This document shows, one piece after another, positions 1-8,138 of a stretch of 34,898 bases of DNA. The notes under the pieces were generated by a model. The model ran no database searches and was not told the DNA's origin. It worked only from the letters and a program-made list of their open reading frames with translations. Position 1 is the stretch's first letter, and every line of letters begins with the position of its first letter. The stretch covers positions 1 to 34,898 of the forward strand of contig NZ_JACHJL010000036.1 in the NCBI RefSeq assembly GCF_014203645.1. The letters run 5' to 3'. The translations under genes and the position numbers were made by a program. The stretch comes from Streptomyces zagrosensis. Lineage in GTDB: Bacteria; Actinomycetota; Actinomycetes; Streptomycetales; Streptomycetaceae.

Positions 1-3000
1 CCTCACGCAACCGATGCGCCAAACGATTCGCCCGCACATCCAACTCCGCAAACGACAACCGCACACCACCACACTCAACAGCCACCGCACCCGGAACCAC
101 AGCAGCCCGACGAGCCACCAACTCAGACACCGAAACCTCCGGCACCACCACCGCCGTATCATTCCAAACACGCAGTAGCCGACGCTCGTGCACCGATGAG
201 ATGTCGATGGCCGACAGGGCCACATCGGGCTCGGCGGCGACGCCTTCGAGGAGCCGTACGAAGTGCTCCGCCATCCGCTCCACGGTCGGTTGGTCGAAGA
301 GTGACGTCGCGTACTCAAGCGCACCGATCAGCGAACCGTCCGCCTGACGCCAGATGAACAGCGTCAGGTCGGTCTTGGCCACCCGCCAGGCGCCCTGGAA
401 GGCGTCCATCAGCACACCGTCGACGGTGACCGAGGTTGATCCCTCGTCCTGCAAGTCGAAAGCCACCTGGTAGAGCGGAGTACGGGACAGGTCACGGACC
501 GGCTGCAACTCGTCCACGAGACGCTCGAACGGCAGCTCCTGGTGCCCGAATCCGGCCATGGCCGTGTTCTTGGTGCGCTGGAGCAGCTCGGTGAAGGTCG
601 GGTCACCAGTCAGATCACACCGCATGACCAGCGAATTGAGGAAGAACCCAACGGTGTTCTGGATTTCGGGACGGAGTCGGCCGGTGACCGGGGAGCCGAT
701 GCCGAAGTCGTCCTGGCCACTGTGGCGCGAGAGCAGCGCGGCGAAGCCGGCGAGCAGCGTGACGTACGGGGTCGCGCCGTGCCGGCGGCCGATGCCGCTG
801 AGGGCGTCGGCGAGTCCGGCCGGTACGGAGAACCGCACACCCGCGCCGCGCCCGTCGCGCTGGGCCGGCCGGGGGCGGTCCGTATGCAGTTGAAGCTCGG
901 GCAGTCCGTCCAGCGCGGTCTTCCAGTAGTCGAGTTGGCGGTCGAGGACCGGGTCGTCCGAACGAGCCGCCTGCCAGGCGGCGTAGTCGGCGTACTGCAC
1001 GGGCAGGGGATCGAGTTCAGGCTCGCGGGCCTCCTCGAAGGCCACGCACAGCTCGCGCAGCTCGCGCTCCAGAAGCACCGTCGACCAGCCGTCGGTGCAG
1101 ATGTGATGCGTCGTCACCAACAGCGCGGGTCCGCCGGTCGGCAGCCGCACGAGCATGGCGCGCCACAGCGGTCCGTCGGTCAGGTCGAATCCGCGACGGA
1201 ACTGCTCGCCGAACAGGCCCGCCAGGTCCACCTCACTGGCCTCCTCCACCCGCAGCTCGACCGGCTGCGGGGCGACGACCAGCTGGTGCGGCGCTTCACC
1301 GTTCAGCCGGTACCGGGTGCGCAGTGCTTCATGGCGGGCCTCCAGGGCGTCCAACGCCCTCTGCACGGTGTCGGCGGCCGTGCCGGCGGGCAGCCGCAGG
1401 AAGAGGGGGGCCACCCATTCGTCGCTGCCCGGGTGCATCCGGTCCAGGAACCAGAGCCGGTGCTGCCCGAAGGTGAGCGGCAGCAGTTGGTCGCGTCGTA
1501 CCGGCTCCACCGCGGAGACGGCGGGCCTGGCCGCGTCGAGCAGGCGCGCCTGAGCCTCCACGGTGGTGGCGCCGAAGAGCCCGCGGAGCTGGATGTCGTC
1601 ACCGGAAGCCTTGCGCAGTGCGTCGGCGAGGCGGGTGAGGACCAGCGAGGAGCCGCCGAGCGCGAAGAAGTCGTCCTGGGTGCCGACCCGCTCGACCTGG
1701 AGCAGATGCTCCCAGACCTGGGCGACCAGGCGCTCGGAGGGAGTCCGGGGTTCGATGTGGGCGGCGTCTTCGCCGCCGTGGTCCGTGCCCCGCTGCTCCG
1801 GGCCGGGCAGCGCGGTGCGGTCCACCTTGCCGTTGCTGGTGAGCGGGAAGGCGTCGACCGGTATGAAGAGGGAAGGGATCATCGGCTCTGGCAGCCGCTT
1901 GCGCAGGAAGCTGCGCAGCTCGTCGCGGGGAATCCGACGGCCCGCCGTCAGATGGGCGACCAGCCGCTTTCCTCCGCCGATGACGCGTGCGGTGACGACC
2001 GCGCCGCGTACATCGGGGTGTGCGCTCAGGGCGGCTTCCACCTCGGCCGGTTCGATCCGTACGCCGTTGACCTTGACTTGGTGGTCGGCCCGGCCGAGGA
2101 AGCCCAGCGCGCCGTCGGAGCGCCAGCGGGCCAGGTCGCCCGTGCGGTACATCACGCTGCCGGCCGGGCCGTGCGGGTCCGGAATGAAGCGCTCGGCGGT
2201 CTGACCAGGCTTGCCGACGTAGCCGCGGGCCGTGCCGATGCCCGCCGCGTACAGCTCGCCAACGACACCGATCGGCACCGGGTCGAGGTCCTCGTCCAGG
2301 ACGTACACCCGCATGTTGTCGATCGGCCGTCCGATCGGCACGGCCTCGGTGTGCAGTGCGGGATCGAACTCCTGGCCGGTGACATCGATGGAGCACTCCG
2401 TGGGCCCGTAGGTGTTCCACACCTTGGCGCCGGTGGGCTCACCGATCCGGCGGCACAGTTCGGCGTCCAGTGCCTCCCCCGCGGAGAAGACCAGTCGTAG
2501 CCCGGTGCACTCGGCCCAGCCGGGTTCGTCGACGAGCAGCCGCAGTACGGACGGCACGCCCTGCAACACGGTGACGCGCTGCGCGGCGACCGTCTTCACC
2601 AGCAGCGCGGGGTCCGACTCGACTCCCTCGGGGGCCATCACCACAGTGCCACCGGCGGCCAGCGGGCCGAAGAGTTCCAGGGCCGCCGCGTCGAAGGTGA
2701 CGACGGTCTTTTGCAGCACCCGGTCGTCCGCGCCCAGACCCTGGCGGCCGATCAACCAGGCCACTCGGTTCGCGATGCCGCCGTGCTGGACGAGCACGCC
2801 CTTGGGGCGGCCCGTCGAGCCGGAGGTGTAGGTGATGTACGCGGCGTGGTCCGGGCCGGCGACCCGGTCGAGCGGCCCGTCGTCATGCGCGTCGAGTCCG
2901 TTGTCCGGATCGTCCAGGAGGACGACTCCGCCGGGCGTCGCGGTGGTGAAGTGGGGGGCCGCCGAGGAGGTGGTCAAAACCGTCTGCGCGCCGCTGTCGA

Positions 3001-3289
3001 CGGTCATGTAGGCGATGTGGTCAGCCGGGTGGCCCGCGTCCAGCGGCACGTATGCCGCGCCGACCTTCCACACACCAAGCAGTGCGGCGACCAGTTCGCG
3101 TCCGCGCGGCAGGCAGACCGCCACCCGTGCTTCGGGGCCGGTGCCGCGCGACTGGAGCAGCCGAGCGATTTGGTTCGCCCGCCCGTCCAACTGCGCATAC
3201 GTCATCGGCCCTTGTCCGTCGTCGACCGCGGTGGCGTGCGGAGTGCGGCCGGCCTGGTGGGCGATCAGTTCGTGCAGCGGGACAGACAT
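1..3289 (-). CDS. Nonribosomal peptide synthetase, A-T-C-A(partial), truncated by window edge
   Basis: This is the N-terminal 1,096 codons of an NRPS; the rest lies left of the window. The start is the ATG at 3289, preceded by GGAGAAG. An adenylation domain (about residues 1-500) shows A3 TSGSTGRPKG (~155), A4 FDAAALELF (~200), A5 NTYGPTE (~295) and A10 SNGKVDR (~485). Reading the specificity pocket by eye gives D-A-L-Q-F-A-T-I-D plus the A10 Lys. Asp235 fits an ordinary alpha-amino acid, but I cannot name the substrate. A carrier domain follows (FFALGGSSL, Ser ~545). Next is a condensation domain with an intact HHICTDG motif (~728), then the start of a second adenylation domain (from ~1040). 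There is no N-terminal C domain, so this subunit begins with a loading or Dap-type A domain. The free C protein upstream may acylate it. SbnA/SbnB genes lie directly upstream, so a diaminopropionate residue is likely in the product. Confidence 0.95.
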   Translation of the reverse strand, partial: MSVPLHELIAHQAGRTPHATAVDDGQGPMTYAQLDGRANQIARLLQSRGTGPEARVAVCLPRGRELVAALLGVWKVGAAYVPLDAGHPADHIAYMTVDSGAQTVLTTSSAAPHFTTATPGGVVLLDDPDNGLDAHDDGPLDRVAGPDHAAYITYTSGSTGRPKGVLVQHGGIANRVAWLIGRQGLGADDRVLQKTVVTFDAAALELFGPLAAGGTVVMAPEGVESDPALLVKTVAAQRVTVLQGVPSVLRLLVDEPGWAECTGLRLVFSAGEALDAELCRRIGEPTGAKVWNTYGPTECSIDVTGQEFDPALHTEAVPIGRPIDNMRVYVLDEDLDPVPIGVVGELYAAGIGTARGYVGKPGQTAERFIPDPHGPAGSVMYRTGDLARWRSDGALGFLGRADHQVKVNGVRIEPAEVEAALSAHPDVRGAVVTARVIGGGKRLVAHLTAGRRIPRDELRSFLRKRLPEPMIPSLFIPVDAFPLTSNGKVDRTALPGPEQRGTDHGGEDAAHIEPRTPSERLVAQVWEHLLQVERVGTQDDFFALGGSSLVLTRLADALRKASGDDIQLRGLFGATTVEAQARLLDAARPAVSAVEPVRRDQLLPLTFGQHRLWFLDRMHPGSDEWVAPLFLRLPAGTAADTVQRALDALEARHEALRTRYRLNGEAPHQLVVAPQPVELRVEEASEVDLAGLFGEQFRRGFDLTDGPLWRAMLVRLPTGGPALLVTTHHICTDGWSTVLLERELRELCVAFEEAREPELDPLPVQYADYAAWQAARSDDPVLDRQLDYWKTALDGLPELQLHTDRPRPAQRDGRGAGVRFSVPAGLADALSGIGRRHGATPYVTLLAGFAALLSRHSGQDDFGIGSPVTGRLRPEIQNTVGFFLNSLVMRCDLTGDPTFTELLQRTKNTAMAGFGHQELPFERLVDELQPVRDLSRTPLYQVAFDLQDEGSTSVTVDGVLMDAFQGAWRVAKTDLTLFIWRQADGSLIGALEYATSLFDQPTVERMAEHFVRLLEGVAAEPDVALSAIDISSVHERRLLRVWNDTAVVVPEVSVSELVARRAAVVPGAVAVECGGVRLSFAELDVRANRLAHRLRE

Positions 3290-3358
3290 CTCTTCTCCAG
3301 AAGTGGTGATCAGTTACTGCCTGCGAGGGGAGTCCTGCGGGACGTCGCCGATGGCGTC

Positions 3359-4390
3359 CTAGTGGGGCGCCGACGTCGGCAGAAATCCGTCGATGAGGGT
3401 GCCGATGCCGCCCCGGCGTGCCGTGTCCCGGACGTAGCGGGCAAGGGCCAGGTCGAGGACGCCGAGGCCGAACGGCGAGTACACCAGCGGCCTGCCGGGG
3501 TCGGGCGTGAGCCGCGCGGTACCGCGCAGCAGCGCCCCGATGCTCGCGTCGATGAAGTCGTGCCGGCCCGTCTCCTCTTCCGCGAGGTGCAGCGAGGTGC
3601 GCTCCCGCAGGACGTGGCCGGGGTCATCGACGACGTTGTGCGAAGCGAGTACCGCGGGCACCGTGAGGTCCCGCAGCGAGATGTGCAGCACCACGGTGCT
3701 CGGCGAGCAGGTTTCGAGGTCGGTGTACGGGGTACCGGCCGTGGTCGCGAAGGAGATCAGGTCGTGTGCGCCCAGCGCCTCCTTGAGGGAGGTGCAGTGG
3801 CGCACCTTCGCGTTGGGCAGCAGCCGCGCGTTCTGTGCGGTGAAGCGCTTGGCGCGCTTCAGGTCCTGGTCGTACACCGCGAGGCCGCTCAGTTCCGGCT
3901 GCTCGACGGCGAGGAAGCGCAGGATCTCGCGGTTGATGACGCCGGTGCCGATGAGTGTGACACCGGACGGCTTGCGGGCGCCCAGCAGCAGCCGGGCGCC
4001 GAGGGCGGCCGAGGCCGCGGTGCGCTGCGCCGAGATCAGTGAGCCCTCGATCAGCGCCTCGGGGTGCCCGTTCTTCAGGGAGTTCAGCAGGATGGCGGCG
4101 CTGGCGCGCTCCGTGCCGGCCTCGACGTTGCCGGGGAACGAGGAGATCCACTTCATCCCGGCGACCTCGTCGGAGCTGCCGTCGGCCCTGCTGTCCGTGC
4201 TGGCGCCGAGGTAGCCCGGCAGGCCGATGATGCGGTCCCTCGGCCGGTCCGGGAAGCGCAGGAAGACGGAGTGCGGAAGGCTCGTACGCCCCTCGTCGTG
4301 CCGCTGGTAGGCGTCGGCTACGAGATCGATGACCTCCTTCTCGTGTCCGTTCAGCAGTCCGGCGACCTCACGGTGCCTGATGATCAGCAT
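3359..4390 (-). CDS. sbnB: SbnB-like N-(2-amino-2-carboxyethyl)-L-glutamate dehydrogenase (L-Dap forming)
   Basis: The 343-aa protein belongs to the ornithine cyclodeaminase/mu-crystallin family, SbnB branch. In characterised relatives this NAD-dependent enzyme oxidatively cleaves the SbnA product to L-2,3-diaminopropionate, 2-oxoglutarate and ammonia. Visible features are GMKWISSFPGN near residue 80 (active-site Lys region), QRTAASAALGARLL near 122 and the nucleotide-binding LIGTGVINREIL near 143. The ATG at 4390 lies inside the last codons of the SbnA gene (7-nt overlap), so the two are translationally linked. A 69-nt gap separates its stop from the NRPS start. Length and motifs look complete. 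It supplies a building block for the peptide synthetase. Ornithine cyclodeaminase is the family-level alternative, but adjacency to SbnA makes the Dap role much more likely. Confidence 0.9.
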   Translation of the reverse strand: MLIIRHREVAGLLNGHEKEVIDLVADAYQRHDEGRTSLPHSVFLRFPDRPRDRIIGLPGYLGASTDSRADGSSDEVAGMKWISSFPGNVEAGTERASAAILLNSLKNGHPEALIEGSLISAQRTAASAALGARLLLGARKPSGVTLIGTGVINREILRFLAVEQPELSGLAVYDQDLKRAKRFTAQNARLLPNAKVRHCTSLKEALGAHDLISFATTAGTPYTDLETCSPSTVVLHISLRDLTVPAVLASHNVVDDPGHVLRERTSLHLAEEETGRHDFIDASIGALLRGTARLTPDPGRPLVYSPFGLGVLDLALARYVRDTARRGGIGTLIDGFLPTSAPH

Positions 4391-5397
4391 GCTTCCACCG
4401 CCACGGTGTGCTCTGGTTCTTTCCAGAGATGTGAGACCTCGCCGAAGTGGGCCCGCACCCAGTCGTCGGAGTAGATCGTGTCGAGATAGCGGTCGCCGCG
4501 GTCGGGGAAGATCATCGCGACGTTGCTGCCCGGCGGGACACGGTCGGCGAGCTTGCCCAGGGCGGCCACCACGGCGCCCGAAGAACCGCCGGCCAAGATG
4601 GCCTCACGCCGCGTCAGGGTCCGGCAGCCGACCACGCATTCGAGGTCGGAGGTGATCACGACCTCGTCGGCGAGCGTCGGGTCGAACAGGGCGGGACGGA
4701 TCGCGGCGCCGTGTCCGGGCAGCAGCCTCGGTCCCGACACTCCGCCGAACAGCACACTGCCCAGCGCGTCGACCCCCACCAGGGTGGTGGAGAGACCGTG
4801 GTCTCGGATGTATTGCGCGCAGCCGGTCATGGTGCCGCCGGTGCCGGTCGAGGCGAGCAGATAGTCCACCTTGCCGTCCAGCGCCTCCACGATCTCGCGC
4901 ATGGTCTGCTGGTGGGCACGCGGATTGAGCGGGTTCGCGTACTGGTTGGGCCAGTACGCACCTGGGGTGGCGGCCACCAGCTCGCGTACCCGCTTGAGCC
5001 TCATCGGCAGGTACGCACCGGTCTCCGGGTCGACCTGGGTGATCATCTCGACGGTGACCTGGTAGGCGCGCAGGATGGCCAGGTTCTGCGGGGTGGTCTT
5101 GGGGTCCACCACACAGATGAAGTCGATCCCGTAGTACCGGCAGATCTGGGCGATGCCGATGGCCAGATTGCCCGAGCTGGACTCCACCACCGTGGACCGG
5201 CCCGGAATCAGCTCGCCGTTGCGAATCCTGCCGATCAGCATGCCCAGTGCCGACCGGTCCTTGACACTGCCACCGGGGTTGAAGGCCTCAAGTTTGGCGA
5301 ACACCCGGGAGGAGAAGTGCGGAAGCAGGCCGCCGAGCTCCACCAGGTGGGTGTGGCCGATCGCATCGAGAATGCCGGGAAGTACCCGTCGGTTCAT
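4384..5397 (-). CDS. sbnA: SbnA-like PLP synthase (O-phosphoserine + glutamate, Dap pathway)
   Basis: The 337-aa protein is a fold-type II PLP enzyme of the cysteine synthase superfamily. In SbnA homologues it condenses O-phospho-L-serine with L-glutamate to give N-(2-amino-2-carboxyethyl)-L-glutamate, the substrate of SbnB. NPGGSVKDR carries the Schiff-base Lys (K46), ESSSGNLAIG the asparagine loop, STGTGGT the phosphate-binding loop and AGGSSGA the C-terminal PLP contact. I chose the ATG at 5397 because it overlaps the stop of the preceding condensation gene as ATGA. The open frame extends further upstream but only antisense to that gene's frame. Sulfur-assimilating cysteine synthase is the alternative; the overlap with SbnB argues against it. 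It is homologous to genes supplying Dap in viomycin-type and staphyloferrin B pathways. Confidence 0.9.
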   Translation of the reverse strand: MNRRVLPGILDAIGHTHLVELGGLLPHFSSRVFAKLEAFNPGGSVKDRSALGMLIGRIRNGELIPGRSTVVESSSGNLAIGIAQICRYYGIDFICVVDPKTTPQNLAILRAYQVTVEMITQVDPETGAYLPMRLKRVRELVAATPGAYWPNQYANPLNPRAHQQTMREIVEALDGKVDYLLASTGTGGTMTGCAQYIRDHGLSTTLVGVDALGSVLFGGVSGPRLLPGHGAAIRPALFDPTLADEVVITSDLECVVGCRTLTRREAILAGGSSGAVVAALGKLADRVPPGSNVAMIFPDRGDRYLDTIYSDDWVRAHFGEVSHLWKEPEHTVAVEAC

Positions 5398-6791
5398 GAT
5401 CTGCCGCCCGGGCTGCCGCTCATCGACAGCAGAGCGGCCTTCTCCGCGTCGGACATCAGCGAGATACGGGACACTTTGCGGCCCGGGTCCGCGACTGCGG
5501 ACTTCAAAATGCGGAGGAATTGGTCGTACAGGCGGTCCAGGGTGTCCCGTTCGAAGAGTTCGGTGTTGTAGCGGAAGGCCACGGTCAGTCCGTACACGTC
5601 GCGGGTGACTTCGAGCGACAGATCGCACTGTCCCTCAAGGTGCGGGATCTCCAGATAGGTGATGGTGAGTCCGGCCACCTTCAGGGCGTCGCCGGAGACA
5701 ATCCCGTTCAGGCCCGAACCGAAGCGCTCGCTGTTCACCATGGTGATGGAGACCCGGTACAGCGAATCCGGTGTCGCCGCGGCCTGGACGACCAGCGGGA
5801 ACGGATAGCCGGCCCGGGACGTCGTCTGCCGGAGCCTGTCGTTGGCGGCGGCCATCACCTCACCCACCGTGTCGGCCCGGTCGATCTGCGCCCTGATCAG
5901 GATCGGGTTGACGAAGTAGCCGACCACATCCTTGGCCGCGCCACGGCGGACCGATGCGGGGCAGGCGATCAGGAAGTCGGCCTGTCCGCTCCAGCGGTGC
6001 AGCAGCGTCTGGAAGGCGCCGAGTGCCATGGCGAACTGCGACACGCCCTGCTCGGCCGCGGCGTTCTTGAGCTGCTCCGACAGTGCGTCGGGCAGCTTCC
6101 ACACCAGGCTCGCGCCGCGGCCGGTGGGGGTCGTGGGCCGGGGCTTGTCCAGGGGGAACTCCCCCGGTACGGAGCCCTTGCACTGCTCCTGCCAGAACTC
6201 CGCCTGCCGGTTGCCGCGCGGCGAGTCGAGCAGCGAGCGCTCCAGCTCGACGAAGTCCTGGTACTCGCTGGTGAGCGGTACCCAACCGGGCTCCTCGCCG
6301 AGAGAGTACGCCTCGTACGCCTCCAGCAGGTCGCGCCAGAGGGTCCACTGGGATATCGCGTCGGTGGCGATGTGGTGGGTCAGGCAGAGCAGCACCGCGT
6401 CGTTCTCGCGGCGCAGGAGTACCGGGCGGAAGGCGCCGTCCTCGGTCAGCCGGAAGGGCTTGCGGGCCTCGGCCTCGAAAATCCGCCTCAGCTCATCGTC
6501 GTCGACGTCCGGCACATCGCGTATCTCCAGCTCGGCGACCTCACCGGGCTCGCGTACGTAACGACCGGGGATACCGTCCGGCTCGCCGTAGACCGACCGC
6601 AGCATCGGGTGGCGCGCGGTGAGCGCCCGTACCGCCCGCGCCAGGACCACCGGGTCCGGCGCGGGCGCCATGAGGACACCACCCGCGAGGTTGTAGGTCG
6701 CGCTCTCGGGAGCCAGTGTGTGGAGCAGCCAGAGCCCCGTCTGGCCCACCGACAAGGGCATCGCCCCGCCAATGGGGTCCGTACCATCCAT
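5394..6791 (-). CDS. Free-standing NRPS condensation-domain protein with HHxxxDA motif
   Basis: This 465-aa protein is a single condensation domain: PLSVGQTGLWLL (C1) near residue 13, LTHHIATDAIS (C3) near 137, GYFVNPILIR (C5) near 290 and RYNTELF near 410. No adenylation or carrier domain is attached. The C3 motif is HHxxxDA instead of HHxxxDG; both His residues and the Asp are present, so catalysis is still plausible. The start ATG at 6791 has GGAG 8 nt upstream and lies 3 nt after the stop of the carrier-protein gene. Its stop overlaps sbnA as ATGA. The arrangement KAS III - carrier - C domain suggests that it transfers an acyl or aminoacyl group from the small carrier protein to an amine on the NRPS (N-terminal acylation or in-trans condensation). 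The donor and acceptor are inferred. Confidence 0.88.
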   Translation of the reverse strand: MDGTDPIGGAMPLSVGQTGLWLLHTLAPESATYNLAGGVLMAPAPDPVVLARAVRALTARHPMLRSVYGEPDGIPGRYVREPGEVAELEIRDVPDVDDDELRRIFEAEARKPFRLTEDGAFRPVLLRRENDAVLLCLTHHIATDAISQWTLWRDLLEAYEAYSLGEEPGWVPLTSEYQDFVELERSLLDSPRGNRQAEFWQEQCKGSVPGEFPLDKPRPTTPTGRGASLVWKLPDALSEQLKNAAAEQGVSQFAMALGAFQTLLHRWSGQADFLIACPASVRRGAAKDVVGYFVNPILIRAQIDRADTVGEVMAAANDRLRQTTSRAGYPFPLVVQAAATPDSLYRVSITMVNSERFGSGLNGIVSGDALKVAGLTITYLEIPHLEGQCDLSLEVTRDVYGLTVAFRYNTELFERDTLDRLYDQFLRILKSAVADPGRKVSRISLMSDAEKAALLSMSGSPGGRS

Positions 6792-6794
6792 CGG

Positions 6795-7043
6795 TCAGAC
6801 TCCTGCCTTGCTGGCCGTGAGGAAGTCGACGACGTCGCTGATGCGAATCAGGTCGCCGATCTGGTCGTCGGGCACTTCGAGGCCGTACGCCCTCTCCACG
6901 GCGGCCAGCAGGTCCATCCGGGTCAGGGAGTCCATGCCCATTTCGTCGAAGCTCAGGTCGGCGGTGACGGTCGCCTCCAGGTCCGGGGCGGTGCGCTCGG
7001 TCAGCGCGATAACCTCGTTGGTCAGGTCTTCTCTGGTCGTCAT
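6795..7043 (-). CDS. Acyl/peptidyl carrier protein
   Basis: The 82-aa carrier protein has the phosphopantetheine site in MGMDSLTRMDLL (Ser39) within a predicted four-helix fold of acidic composition. Length is typical of discrete ACP/PCPs. The start ATG at 7043 is preceded by CGGAAAGC. It lies between the FabH-like gene (114 nt upstream) and the free C domain (3 nt downstream). It probably carries the starter or extender acyl chain made by the ketosynthase and ketoreductase and presents it to the condensation protein. The local motif DSL is common to type II ACPs and to NRPS carriers, so acyl versus aminoacyl cargo cannot be decided from sequence. No adenylation enzyme or ACP ligase for it is visible in the window. 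Confidence 0.9.
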   Translation of the reverse strand: MTTREDLTNEVIALTERTAPDLEATVTADLSFDEMGMDSLTRMDLLAAVERAYGLEVPDDQIGDLIRISDVVDFLTASKAGV

Positions 7044-7157
7044 GTGCTTTCCGTTTCATTCCGGTGGACGTACGGGACGTGAGTGCGTGAGGCGAGGGGT
7101 TCGAGGGGTTCGAGCCCGAGGGAACGTGCGGTGCGGGGGTACGGCAGCGGTGGTCCG

Positions 7158-8114
7158 CTACGGCATCCGTACGACCTGGCCGGCGTAGGTCAGACCGGCC
7201 CCGAAGCCGAGGAGGAGCGCCTTGTCCCCCGGGGTGCTGCGACCGCTCTCCATGAGCCGGCTCAGGGCCAGCGGCACCGAGGCCGCCGAGGTGTTGCCCG
7301 TATCGACCACGTCGTTGACGACACGTTCCGGTGCGATCCTCAGCTGCTGGGCGAGGGTCGTGATGATGCGCTTGTTGGCCTGGTGCGGGACGAACCAGTC
7401 GATCTCGTCCATGGTGACCCCGGCGGCTGCACAGGCGCGCTGGGCGACGCCCGGCACGGTGGCCGTGGACCACTTGTAGACGAGCGGGCCGTTCATGGTG
7501 ACGTACTCGCCGCCGTCGTCCTTCTCGTTGATGGCGATGGCCTCATGCCGCTTGCCGTCACTGCCCCAGACCGAAGGACCGATGTTCGGCCTGTTCGAGT
7601 GGGAGACCACCACGGCACCGGCGCCGTCACCGAAGATGACGAAGGTGTCGGGGTCCTCCGGGTCCATCCAGTCGCTGGTCCGCTCCACACCGACGACGAG
7701 CACATGGCGGGCATCACCGACGCGTACCACGTTGGACGCCATCGCCAGCGAGTAGGTGAAGCCGGCACAGACCGCGTTGAGGTCGTAGGCACCGGAGTTG
7801 GGCAGGCCGATACGGCTGGCCACCTCGGGGGCCATACCGGGCATCCGCTTCCTGCGGGTGGCGGTGGCGGTGATCGTCAGGCCAACTTCGGCCGGGTCGA
7901 TGTCCGCGTGGACCAGGGCCTTCTCTCCCGCGGCCACCGCCATGGTGACCATGTCCTCTGAATCATCGGCGCGGTACCGGGTCTTGATGCCCGTGCGCTG
8001 CGTGATCCACTCCGGGGAGACCGTCGTCATCCCCGACAGCTCCTCGTTGGTGACCTGACGGCTCGGCCGGTATCCGGCTATTCCGGAGATGCGCGAGCCA
8101 ATGATCTCGGTCAT
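7158..8114 (-). CDS. 3-oxoacyl-ACP synthase III (FabH-like)
   Basis: The 318-aa thiolase-fold protein is the length of FabH. The catalytic triad is intact: Cys116 in NAVCAGFTYSL, His243 in PHQANKRI and Asn273 in DTGNTSAASVP. The GDGAGAV motif is near 161. FabH enzymes use an acyl-CoA primer and malonyl-ACP to make a 3-oxoacyl-ACP. Some cluster homologues instead catalyse acyl transfer, but those usually lose part of the triad. The start ATG at 8114 has GAGGA 4-8 nt upstream. It sits in the peptide operon with a dedicated ACP and a FabG-type reductase. No FabF-type elongating synthase or dehydratase is seen, so a single extension round giving a short 3-hydroxyacyl unit is the simplest inference. 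It could also be a duplicated housekeeping-type FabH. Confidence 0.92.
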   Translation of the reverse strand: MTEIIGSRISGIAGYRPSRQVTNEELSGMTTVSPEWITQRTGIKTRYRADDSEDMVTMAVAAGEKALVHADIDPAEVGLTITATATRRKRMPGMAPEVASRIGLPNSGAYDLNAVCAGFTYSLAMASNVVRVGDARHVLVVGVERTSDWMDPEDPDTFVIFGDGAGAVVVSHSNRPNIGPSVWGSDGKRHEAIAINEKDDGGEYVTMNGPLVYKWSTATVPGVAQRACAAAGVTMDEIDWFVPHQANKRIITTLAQQLRIAPERVVNDVVDTGNTSAASVPLALSRLMESGRSTPGDKALLLGFGAGLTYAGQVVRMP

Positions 8115-8138
8115 GTGTTCCTCAACTCCCCTGTGCCA

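Noticed and set aside
542..2500. Long + strand open frame of about 650 codons opposite the NRPS
   Set aside because: It is a shadow frame of a high-GC gene: Arg/Val/Gly/Gln-rich composition with no domain, while the minus strand shows complete NRPS motifs.
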